5,819 bases of DNA from Ruminococcaceae bacterium UBA5391 (GCA_002410755.1 DHOL01000033.1:554-6372), one strand, 5' to 3'; positions 1-5,561 are shown, numbered from the stretch's first letter. Translations and numbers: made by a program. The notes: generated from the sequence alone by a model not told the origin.

Positions 1-155
1 CAAGATACAAGCATTTTTACGGCCTGCACATAAAGCGGGTCGCTTTCATTAATTGGCACCCCCGCATTTGTTAGATAGACCTCCGCCGCATTAATATAGC
101 TTGTCAAGTCATCGTCCGTGCAGCAGTAATCTTTTACATCATCAAGAAATGTTAT
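1..155 (-). CDS. gp6-like head-tail connector protein, 3' part beyond window; non-standard AUA start or 1-nt frameshift
   Basis: This is the first ~51 codons of a protein that continues past the left edge. It reads TFLDDVKDYC, then a helical stretch with TSYINAAEVYL, NAGVPINE and DPLYVQAVKMLVS. This matches the start of the HK97 gp6-like / phage QLRG-type connector family, which normally begins 'M-(x)-TLDEVK-xYL', followed by a 'LI-xAAxxYL' helix. Family members form a ring under the portal after packaging and make the attachment surface for the neck and tail. Position right after the capsid gene supports the call. The start is odd. An in-frame TAG lies at 168-170, and between it and the conserved region there is no ATG, GTG or TTG. 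An SD (AGGGGG, 164-169) sits exactly 8 nt before an in-frame ATA at 153-155, which would give M-T-F-L-D-D-V-K. The only nearby ATG (160-162) is in another frame, 1 nt from the SD, and stops after six codons. Family call fairly secure; start uncertain. Confidence 0.72.
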   Translation of the reverse strand, partial: MTFLDDVKDYCCTDDDLTSYINAAEVYLTNAGVPINESDPLYVQAVKMLVS

Positions 156-163
156 AAGCCATT

Positions 164-169
164 CCCCCT
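164..169 (-). promoter_or_regulatory. Shine-Dalgarno site of the connector gene
   Basis: The minus strand reads AGGGGG here. Its distance to the in-frame ATA at 153-155 is 8 nt, the same spacing used by the protease and capsid genes in this window. Its distance to the out-of-frame ATG at 160-162 is 1 nt, too short for initiation. The SD therefore supports the ATA as the initiation codon, or an ATG that has mutated to ATA. Confidence 0.55.
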
Positions 170-172
170 AAG

Positions 173-194
173 GGAGCACCGCTCCGAACGGAGC
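173..194 (-). promoter_or_regulatory. Two mutually exclusive hairpins between capsid and connector genes
   Basis: On the minus strand GCTCC (190-194) can pair with GGAGC (181-185) around a GTTC loop. The same GGAGC can instead pair with a second GCTCC (173-177) around a GGT loop. Only one of the two 5-bp stems can form at a time, and the second lies 3 nt upstream of the connector SD. No U-run follows, so neither is an intrinsic terminator. A role in mRNA end protection, processing, or limiting connector translation after the highly expressed capsid gene is inference. Confidence 0.45.
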
Positions 195-205
195 AGCGCA
201 TAAAA

Positions 206-1420
206 TCAAGCTCCAGCAGCTTCAGACAACTTGCAGAATGCGTCTGTCAGTGCGACATCACAGTCATACAGTGCCGAACCGAGGAAGTCGACCGAGCGAT
301 TTAGAAAACCGGAAGCGGTAGACATTTCCACGGTGACATCCTGTGCGAGGTTGCCGACCATCTGCTTAAAGTCACCAAAATACAGAGTATTGTCAACCAC
401 TTTATCGGAAACCAGCACTGGAAATCCGAGGACGCGCTGCGCAATTGGGTTGGAGAAATCCTGCACAAGAATCGGGCGCTTGTTATCATCCTTGATTTTT
501 GCAAGCATTCCATAGAGGAACTTGTTGTTGCAAAGAAATTTTGCGTTGCCGGTATAGCGTGCTGGCAGATAGGAAATCAGGTCGACAATATTGTCATAGG
601 TCGGAGATCCGCCCTTTGTGAACTGCACGTTGTTCGTGCCCACAGTCCACGTCACAGCTTTTTCAACTCCGTTAGGCTGGCTGGAACCGGTGCCATTGAT
701 AGTAAAATCCTCAATCTTGACGGCGATGTCGTCTGCCAGCATGTCGGTGAGCCAGCCCTCAAACGCGGAAATTGCCATCGTCTGAATTGTTTTACTGATA
801 CGGATGACCTTTGTAATATCGTAGCCGCCAAGCTCGACATACACCAAGGTGTCCCCAGCCGGGGTAATTGCCGCATTTTCGGCGTGGAGGGCTGCATCGT
901 CGCGAGTGCCCTGCACGGCAAACTTAACGTTGCCTGCCACGCGAAGCAGCGTAATTTCATTGATGAGGGGCGCAACCTTCACCATCTTCTGGAAAAGGAT
1001 ATCCGACGTAGCCGTCGGAATAACTGCGGTCGTGCTGCTGTCATAAGACCGCTTTTCGGCGCCAGAATTTGCAGATTCAAACGCCCGCTTTTCGTTGTCG
1101 GTCATGGTCTTTCCGAGCAAGCTCTTGAAGAAAGCGCCGCGGTATTCCTCGGTTTTGAGCAAATCTTCCCGCGGCATATTCTCAAAATTGCGCTGTTCTT
1201 TTGACTTTGGGACAAGCGGGTTAGGAAGCTGACGCCCTTCAAGCTTACCCTCATTCAGGCCTTTCATAATCTGTTCGCGTTTTTCAATCTGCGCCTTTTC
1301 AGTATTCAGAGAACGCAGCTCTTTTTCGAGCGCGTCAAGATCGGTTTTTGAGTCATTTTTTTCAAGCTCTGCGCGGATTTCAGCTTTGCGGGTTTCTATT
1401 TCTTTAAGTCTCGGGTCCAT
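206..1420 (-). CDS. HK97-family major capsid protein
   Basis: A 404-residue shell protein of the HK97 fold (Phage_capsid family). Residues 1-~60 are highly charged and heptad-like, rich in E, K, L and R (MDPRLKEIETRKAEIRAELE onward). This is the delta domain, an internal scaffold that the prohead protease removes. A flexible linker follows (about 61-125), and the mature shell domain probably begins near residues 122-135 (EKRSYDSSTTAVIPT). Family landmarks include the E-loop region (about 165-195), FTINGTGSSQPNGV (239-251, the 'xNGxGxxxPxG' motif), the RPILVQD stretch (315-321), LGFPVLVSD (331-339) and the P/A-domain C-terminus DVALTDAFCKLSEA. The start is the ATG at 1418-1420: GGAGG at 1429-1433 is 8 nt upstream. 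An upstream in-frame TTG at 1433-1435 shares a base with that SD and is not a credible start. The gene lies 17 nt after the protease stop. Family call is secure; the cleavage position is inferred. Confidence 0.95.
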   Translation of the reverse strand: MDPRLKEIETRKAEIRAELEKNDSKTDLDALEKELRSLNTEKAQIEKREQIMKGLNEGKLEGRQLPNPLVPKSKEQRNFENMPREDLLKTEEYRGAFFKSLLGKTMTDNEKRAFESANSGAEKRSYDSSTTAVIPTATSDILFQKMVKVAPLINEITLLRVAGNVKFAVQGTRDDAALHAENAAITPAGDTLVYVELGGYDITKVIRISKTIQTMAISAFEGWLTDMLADDIAVKIEDFTINGTGSSQPNGVEKAVTWTVGTNNVQFTKGGSPTYDNIVDLISYLPARYTGNAKFLCNNKFLYGMLAKIKDDNKRPILVQDFSNPIAQRVLGFPVLVSDKVVDNTLYFGDFKQMVGNLAQDVTVEMSTASGFLNRSVDFLGSALYDCDVALTDAFCKLSEAAGA

Positions 1421-1428
1421 TGTTATTA

Positions 1429-1433
1429 CCTCC
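1429..1433 (-). promoter_or_regulatory. Shine-Dalgarno site that fixes the capsid start
   Basis: GGAGG (in TTGGAGGTAATAACAATG) lies 8 nt before the ATG at 1418-1420. It is one of the strongest ribosome sites in the window, as expected for the most abundant virion protein. Its first G is also the last base of the in-frame TTG at 1433-1435, which rules out the longer 409-residue reading. Confidence 0.85.
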
Positions 1434-1437
1434 AAAA

Positions 1438-2139
1438 TTAAAAATAGGTTTCGAGGATAAGCCGTTTACGGCGTTCCTCATACTTTTTTGCAGCCTTTTC
1501 TGCTGCACGTTTTTCATCGTCTGCTTTCTGCTCCGCTTCACTCTCCAGTGCAGCACGGGTCCGGGCGCTCTCCAGCGTCTTTTTAGCACTCTCCAGTGCT
1601 GATTGACCACGAGCATTTATGTCAGTGCCGTCATAAGCCGGCATACTAACTGCCGATACTTCATAAACCTTCGCAATGTCCGTGATGGTGCGCGTCGGCA
1701 TGTCCGTGTCCTCACCTGTCCATTCATCCGAGCGGACGGAAAAGATAAATGACATGCCGGAAATGTCGCCCCGCTGTACGGAATTCCACAGCGCCTTTGC
1801 GTCCGGGTTATTCTCAATATCGAGAAGCGCCCGGATTGCAAGCCCTTGATCGTCAACCGATAATTGCAGCGTTGAATTTGCATTGTTATTTCTGCTGCGG
1901 GCAAGCGGCAGGCTGTCAAGGTCATGGTTGACATCAAAAAGGACATCCGTAAAGTCGGTATTGTCGAATGCACCGCGGGCAATGATTTCATTAAAGCAGT
2001 CACAAATATTTGTGGTCTGTCCAAACACTGCCGCATGGCCTTCAAGGACTTTTCCTTTTTCGTCCGTATTCAGATCCGGCATGGAAAACGACCGTACAAA
2101 ATGCGGATATTGAATTTTTTTATTACTTTTTTCAAGCAT
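1438..2139 (-). CDS. HK97-type prohead protease (peptidase U35/S78)
   Basis: A 233-residue maturation protease that is packaged in the prohead, cleaves the capsid delta domain and then itself. The catalytic domain covers about residues 12-175: an early RSFSM strand, EGHAAVFG (33-40), and FNEIIARGAFDNT (49-61), typical of the family. The likely catalytic triad is His72 in FDVNHD, Ser130 in SGMSFIF (family 'GMSFgF'), and Glu160 in YEVSAVSMPAY (family 'EVSxVxxPAY'). After GTDINARG the protein ends in a ~55-residue charged, Ala/Glu/Lys/Arg-rich helical tail with repeated LESA/ALES units. The tail may bind the capsid scaffold or be autoprocessed (inference). The start is the ATG at 2137-2139, because GGGAGG ends 8 nt upstream; a longer reading to 2187 has no such support. 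The first 8 bases overlap the end of the portal gene, suggesting coupled translation. The capsid gene begins 17 nt after the stop. Confidence 0.94.
   Translation of the reverse strand: MLEKSNKKIQYPHFVRSFSMPDLNTDEKGKVLEGHAAVFGQTTNICDCFNEIIARGAFDNTDFTDVLFDVNHDLDSLPLARSRNNNANSTLQLSVDDQGLAIRALLDIENNPDAKALWNSVQRGDISGMSFIFSVRSDEWTGEDTDMPTRTITDIAKVYEVSAVSMPAYDGTDINARGQSALESAKKTLESARTRAALESEAEQKADDEKRAAEKAAKKYEERRKRLILETYF
1539..1599 (-). repeat. Short direct repeats encoding LES(A) units in the protease tail
   Basis: The plus-strand 13-mer CACTCTCCAGTGC occurs exactly at 1539-1551 and again at 1587-1599. A degenerate copy sharing the CTCTCCAG core begins at 1566. The offsets are 27 and 21 bases, both multiples of three, so the copies encode in-frame units (SALES, TLESA, AALES) of the protease's C-terminal helix. 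This looks like a small in-frame duplication in a low-complexity tail rather than a regulatory array. Confidence 0.55.
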
Positions 2140-3385
2140 TTGAATTACCTCCCTTATCGTTTGTAATCCCCTGATACTGGTCTGCACCGGTGCCGGCTTT
2201 CACCATATTAAGCGTCTGGACGCGGCGGCTGCCTTCTTCTCCGCCGATTGTCGGCATGTTGAAAATTTCAAGAATCTGGTCGAGCGAAGCGGCGCCGATA
2301 TTTGTAAGCAATGTCGATACCTGGACTTTTTCAGCATTGCTTGCATACTGTAAGCGGTTGGCTTCAAAAATAATTTCATTGCCAAACCCCTGCTGGCGGT
2401 CGGTAAACACTTTCGATGTAAACTGCAAAGCCATTTGAATGGCAAATGGTTCAAGCATTGAAGAATAAAAAGCATTCCACTGCGCCGACGTATAGTCATT
2501 ACGGATAATAGCGTCGCTTACGCCGAAATACTTGTTGATTTTATCGCTTATCAGTTTCATCTGTGCAGCATTTGTGGTCTGCGGCTCACTGTTAATCGGC
2601 TGATAGTCGCACGCTCCGTCCACGACGCCGACGCCATTGTTATTCGACGGATCCAAATAGGATGACATAAAATCTTTTTTGCGTTCGTCCCTATCGCTCT
2701 TTTTTAAAATCTGAGTAAATTTCAAAACCCCGCGGATAAACGCGCTGGATTTAATAGCATTGATAATGCCTTGATTCTGCGTGTTGATAAGCTCGAGAGT
2801 CGGCTCCATAGCGTTCATATTCGTTTCGCCGAACATATCATCCTTGTAAAAGAACCGGCGCAAATGGATAAGGTCGGTATATGGGACTGTGGCCGTTTCG
2901 CCGCCGAGAAAAGAAAATCGTGCGTAAACCTGTCCCTGGTATTCAAGCCATTCGGTTGTTGCACCGTTTAACGGCCAAAATAAATCAGGGTTTCCGTTTG
3001 CATCACGGTGAATGTAAATAAACGCATTATTTTGGACAAGGTACTGTGTAGCAATTTTATAAAAAAACGTGTATGCGTCCATAAACGGGTTTGGCTGGAC
3101 GCTTAAGAGATATTGAAGTCCATCGTCCACAAAAGTTACCTGCGGGCTGCTGCCGTCCGATGTTGCCGTTTTGCGTATATGCTTCGGGTGGAGCTTTGCG
3201 GCATTACGGGCAAAAGCGTCAACCGCGGCACGGACATCATCGGAATTATAAGCGTCTGTACCGAACTGGCTGAATACCGGCGTATAGCCCGAAAGCATTT
3301 TAAGTTGTGAATATCCATTCGGCGGATTGTTCTTTTTGCCGAAAATTATTTGATATAATGACCGACGTGTTTTTCGTTTCTTCAA
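2132..3385 (-). CDS. HK97-family portal protein
   Basis: A 417-residue protein close to the usual length for HK97-type portals (Phage_portal family). It forms the dodecameric ring at one capsid vertex through which terminase pumps DNA. Landmarks seen: a basic N-terminus (KKRKTRR); DDVRAAVDAFARNAAKLH (49-66), the family's early helix; LLSVQPNPFMDAYTFF (93-108, 'L..PNp.m....f'); YLVQNNAFIYI (115-125); VPYTDLIHLRRFF (167-179, the 'dviHi' strand); NKYFGVSDAIIRNDYTSAQWNAFYSSMLEP (284-313, 'fgVP..ll...y' plus the following helix); and EIFNMPTIGGEEGSR (373-387, 'lnmpPveGGd'). It starts at TTG (3383-3385), preceded by AAGGTGG at 3393-3399 with 7 nt spacing. No ATG occurs in frame until residue 30, inside conserved sequence. 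It follows terL after 42 nt that hold a terminator-like hairpin, and its last 8 bases overlap the protease start. Confidence 0.95.
   Translation of the reverse strand: MKKRKTRRSLYQIIFGKKNNPPNGYSQLKMLSGYTPVFSQFGTDAYNSDDVRAAVDAFARNAAKLHPKHIRKTATSDGSSPQVTFVDDGLQYLLSVQPNPFMDAYTFFYKIATQYLVQNNAFIYIHRDANGNPDLFWPLNGATTEWLEYQGQVYARFSFLGGETATVPYTDLIHLRRFFYKDDMFGETNMNAMEPTLELINTQNQGIINAIKSSAFIRGVLKFTQILKKSDRDERKKDFMSSYLDPSNNNGVGVVDGACDYQPINSEPQTTNAAQMKLISDKINKYFGVSDAIIRNDYTSAQWNAFYSSMLEPFAIQMALQFTSKVFTDRQQGFGNEIIFEANRLQYASNAEKVQVSTLLTNIGAASLDQILEIFNMPTIGGEEGSRRVQTLNMVKAGTGADQYQGITNDKGGNSNA
2148..2153 (-). promoter_or_regulatory. Shine-Dalgarno site that fixes the protease start
   Basis: GGGAGG lies 8 nt before the ATG at 2137-2139, within the last codons of the portal gene. 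It selects this ATG over the longer in-frame reading to 2187. It also makes translational coupling with the portal gene likely. Confidence 0.8.
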
Positions 3386-3392
3386 TTTCTCG

Positions 3393-3399
3393 CCACCTT
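3393..3399 (-). promoter_or_regulatory. Shine-Dalgarno site of the portal gene (TTG start)
   Basis: AAGGTGG is 7 nt before the TTG at 3383-3385. It is an imperfect match to the anti-SD. Combined with the TTG codon it implies modest portal translation, which suits a protein needed in only twelve copies per head. A two-codon reading frame, ATG-CCA-TAA (3398-3406), ends on its first bases. Confidence 0.6.
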
Positions 3400-3406
3400 A
3401 TGGCAT

Positions 3407-3430
3407 AAAAATAACCGCTCAAGGCGGTCA
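3407..3430 (-). terminator. Candidate Rho-independent terminator or attenuator between terL and portal
   Basis: On the minus strand TGACCGC (3424-3430) can pair with GCGGTTA (3412-3418), leaving a CTTGA loop. This gives a 7-bp stem with one G-U pair, and five T residues follow at 3407-3411. The terL stop codon TGA is part of the stem. The shape fits an intrinsic terminator, but the stem is short and the U-run is only five, so partial readthrough is likely. It could lower or separate head-gene transcription from terminase transcription. Not proven; a ribosome ending at this TGA would cover and melt the stem. Confidence 0.5.
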
Positions 3431-5074
3431 AATTAATGCTTTATAGTCTTCCAACTTTTCAGACAGCCCGACATAACTATCAAGCAGGCTGAATGTTCCA
3501 TCAACACGCATTCGTCTGTTCCGGCTTTTTACAGGACGGATATTTCCGTTGTCGTCGGACTTGACCGACGTATTTGTCAGGCACCATTTCAGCACCGGGT
3601 TATTGTTGTAATTTATCAGCTTGCTTTTAAGGTCCGCTTCCATTGACCGCATAGGCTGACTAAACGTCATAGCACCCTGTGCACATTTCACCATGTTATA
3701 GCCATTCGATTCCATTTCCTGTACCCAGTAACCAGCAAGCGCGCGGTCATAATAAATCCAGAGCGGTATAATTTCATATTCGTCACGCATTTTGTTAAAC
3801 CATGCTGTAACATACGAATAGTCAACCTGATTTCCGGGACAGGTCGTTACCCAGCCTTCTTTCGCCCAAATGTCATATGGGATTTTATCTTCTTTTACCC
3901 GCTTGTCAATTAATCCATCCGGGATGAAATACATCTGAAGGACATATTTCTTATTGCTTCCGACTTTCATAATCGTAAGCGTCGCGCATGTAAGGTCCGT
4001 TGTGGCCGACAAGTCACTACCGCCAATCGCATAGCAGCCGCGAAGATCATCCATTGAATAAACTTCTGTATTGTTTATTTCATCGAAAGACAGCCACGAG
4101 CCCGCAACCGTATCTCGAATATTGAAATCCTTTGTCAGAACCGTCGGCCGGGTTTTGTCATCCTCCCGCGCGCGCGCCACCATGTCGGTGAGGTACTTGT
4201 ACTTTTTTATGACGCCCAGCCCCGGATTTGCCTTTACCCACTTTTTCGGTTTCATCCATTCGTCCCGGTTGTCCAGCTCGTAGAGGATGGGGAGAAAAGT
4301 ATCGTCTCTGTACCCGTCTATGCCGTTCAAGACCTTGTCCGCATAGACGTACATGTCGTCGAAAATGTTGCCCCGGAGCGTGCCTGCCGTCGTAATCATC
4401 AGCAGCATTGGCTGCTTCCGGGACGACGTGGACTGCTTCATCACGTCGTAGAGGTTGCGGTCCTTGATCGCATGGAGTTCGTCGATCACAACGAAATGAC
4501 TGTTCAACCCGTCCAGACTGTTGCTGTCGCTGGCAAGCGGCTCGAAAGTCGAAAACGTCACCGGCATATACATGTCTGAACGGCGCTTATGCACCAGCGC
4601 GCGGATCTCCGGAGACTGCTGCCGCATGTGGACGGCATAGCTGAAACACTTCGCGGCCTGGTCCCTTTTCGTTGCGACCGAATAGCATTCCGCCGCGCCT
4701 TCTCCGTCCGCCATCATCATGTAGAGCGAGAGCGCGGCGCACAGACACGTTTTTCCGTTCTTCCTGCCGACTTCGAGGAGTGCCTCGCGGAAACGGCGCG
4801 AACCGTCCGATTTGTTTACCCAGCCGAAAAGCGTCTGGAGGAAAGCCTTTTGCCAGAGCATCAGAACAATCGGCTCTCCGAGTTTTCCCTCGGCCTGCTT
4901 GCAGAAACTCTCGATGAATTCAATCGGCCGATTGCCTTTTTCTTCATCAAAAAAATAAGGCGAGGCTTTCCGCCGCGTCTCTTTCTGGAGCTTCTGATAT
5001 TCTTTTATGATCTTCTTTCCGGCAACAATTTTACCCGCCCGGATCTCTGCCAAATATTCGTTTACCCAATTCAT
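3428..5074 (-). CDS. terL: Phage terminase large subunit (ATPase/nuclease motor)
   Basis: A 548-residue terminase of the HK97-like class (Terminase_1 family). It docks on the portal, pumps DNA with its N-terminal ATPase, and cuts the concatemer with its C-terminal nuclease. The ATPase domain covers about residues 60-310: an adenine-binding region near LMLWQKAFLQTLFGW (71-85), Walker A GRKNGKT (103-109), Walker B VVIDE (195-199, D198/E199), and coupling motif ITTAG (227-231). The RNase H-like nuclease covers about 345-535, with likely metal-binding acidic residues D354 (GGSDLSATTDL), D443 (IYYDRAL) and D525 or D532 (RVDGTFSLLDSY). The length is normal and no key residue is missing. It starts at ATG 5072-5074, overlapping the terS stop as ATGA, with GGTGGAGG at 5078-5085 upstream. 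Base composition shifts sharply inside the gene: about 56% GC over 4141-4920 and 44% over 3421-4140. The terL stop lies in a terminator-like stem. Confidence 0.96.
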   Translation of the reverse strand: MNWVNEYLAEIRAGKIVAGKKIIKEYQKLQKETRRKASPYFFDEEKGNRPIEFIESFCKQAEGKLGEPIVLMLWQKAFLQTLFGWVNKSDGSRRFREALLEVGRKNGKTCLCAALSLYMMMADGEGAAECYSVATKRDQAAKCFSYAVHMRQQSPEIRALVHKRRSDMYMPVTFSTFEPLASDSNSLDGLNSHFVVIDELHAIKDRNLYDVMKQSTSSRKQPMLLMITTAGTLRGNIFDDMYVYADKVLNGIDGYRDDTFLPILYELDNRDEWMKPKKWVKANPGLGVIKKYKYLTDMVARAREDDKTRPTVLTKDFNIRDTVAGSWLSFDEINNTEVYSMDDLRGCYAIGGSDLSATTDLTCATLTIMKVGSNKKYVLQMYFIPDGLIDKRVKEDKIPYDIWAKEGWVTTCPGNQVDYSYVTAWFNKMRDEYEIIPLWIYYDRALAGYWVQEMESNGYNMVKCAQGAMTFSQPMRSMEADLKSKLINYNNNPVLKWCLTNTSVKSDDNGNIRPVKSRNRRMRVDGTFSLLDSYVGLSEKLEDYKALI

Positions 5075-5475
5075 TTACCTCCACCGTCGTTCGAGCCGCC
5101 CCTGGCGATAAAACGCATCAGCTTTTCCCCGTCTTTCGGAATTTCGCTGGCTTTGTTGTCCGGGAGCAGGTCAAAAATCTGTTTGCAGACCATCGAATAA
5201 TTCTTAATCAGCTTATTGTAAATGGCCGATGCCGGCCGCTCGCGCTGGTATTCGATCCCCGGCGTCTGGCTGAAAAGCTCCGTCGTGCCTTTTTCGTTGA
5301 TGTCGGCCTCCAGGTCTTCCAGTGTCACCTGCATGAAGGCAACCCGTCGAATCACGCCATCCGCCGTCTTTAATTTATCCGGGTTCAAATTCTGACTTTT
5401 TAACAGCCTTTTAAGCTGACTTTCAACTTTTTTTATCCTTTTGTCGCGAGCTGCATCTTTTTGCAAGGTTTTCAC
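5071..5475 (-). CDS. terS: Phage terminase small subunit (P27-like)
   Basis: A 134-residue protein directly upstream of terL, with a 4-nt ATGA overlap. In the terminase holoenzyme the small subunit binds the packaging start site and loads terL. The sequence fits a clostridial P27-like group: a very basic N-terminal helix (KDKRIKKVESQLKRLLK-like, residues 10-26), VIRRVAFMQVTLEDLEADINEKG (41-63), then AIYNKLIKNYSMVCKQIFDLLP (84-105), a typical helix ending. Residues 126-134 are glycine-rich, and the final GGGK is encoded by the terL SD. The start is unclear. The GTG at 5473-5475 has AAAGGAA only 2 nt away. A TTG at 5464-5466 has a longer near-SD match (AAGGAAGTG) at 6 nt, which would give 131 residues. 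Small terminase subunits diverge widely, so identity rests on both context and these motifs. Confidence 0.85.
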   Translation of the reverse strand: MKTLQKDAARDKRIKKVESQLKRLLKSQNLNPDKLKTADGVIRRVAFMQVTLEDLEADINEKGTTELFSQTPGIEYQRERPASAIYNKLIKNYSMVCKQIFDLLPDNKASEIPKDGEKLMRFIARGGSNDGGGK

Positions 5476-5482
5476 TTCCTTT
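5473..5482 (-). promoter_or_regulatory. Shine-Dalgarno region deciding the terS start
   Basis: The minus strand reads AAAGGAAGTG. AAGGAAGTG differs by one base from the full anti-SD complement AAGGAGGTG. If the whole stretch pairs with 16S rRNA, the GTG is part of the ribosome site and the start is the TTG at 5464-5466, 6 nt downstream. If only AAAGGA pairs, GTG at 5473-5475 would be the start at a very short distance. Confidence 0.5.
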
Positions 5483-5561
5483 CGACCGGGGAGGGGGTCA
5501 CGCGCAAACTGTCCGAATATTTTTGTTAGCTGTCACGGTCTCCAATGGCGATAATAAAAGC
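5476..5561 (-). other. HNH-terS intergenic region; possible cos site
   Basis: An 86-base gap, the largest between genes in the window. It carries an almost pure C tract on the coding strand (plus GGGGAGGGGG, 5488-5497) and two copies of GTCACG on the plus strand (5497-5502 and 5532-5537, 35 bp apart). Phages that encode an HNH protein beside the terminase usually package from cos, and cos commonly lies just before terS. Assigning cos here is inference from position. No cohesive end can be read from sequence alone, and I see no clear promoter or terminator. Confidence 0.3.

Noticed and set aside
231..515. Plus-strand open frame of 94 codons opposite the capsid gene
   Set aside because: Shadow of the capsid gene; no SD or family resemblance.
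652..975. Minus-strand open frame of 107 codons inside the capsid gene in another frame
   Set aside because: Overlaps conserved capsid sequence entirely and has the Arg/Ser/Trp-rich content of an off-frame reading.
1418..1435. Capsid start at TTG 1433-1435 (409 residues)
   Set aside because: The TTG overlaps the GGAGG that serves the ATG at 1418-1420, leaving no ribosome site for itself.
1461..1472. Inverted repeat GCCGTTTACGGC before the capsid gene
   Set aside because: The stem is only 4-5 bp with a tiny loop, lies in protease coding sequence, and the U-rich stretch is more than ten bases away, so it is not a convincing terminator.
1617..2045. Minus-strand open frame of 142 codons inside the protease gene in another frame
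   Set aside because: Covers the catalytic domain of the protease out of frame; no SD and no recognisable motif.
3353..3358. TATAAT on the plus strand in the portal N-terminus, a possible antisense promoter
   Set aside because: No -35 element at 16-18 bp; the nearest TTGCCG is only about 12 bp away, and AT-rich coding sequence explains the match.
4589..5200. A 203-codon plus-strand open frame opposite terL and terS
   Set aside because: It is antisense to two well-supported genes, sits in the high-GC half where stop codons are rare, has Arg/Leu/Pro-rich sequence typical of a shadow frame, and no recognisable domain.
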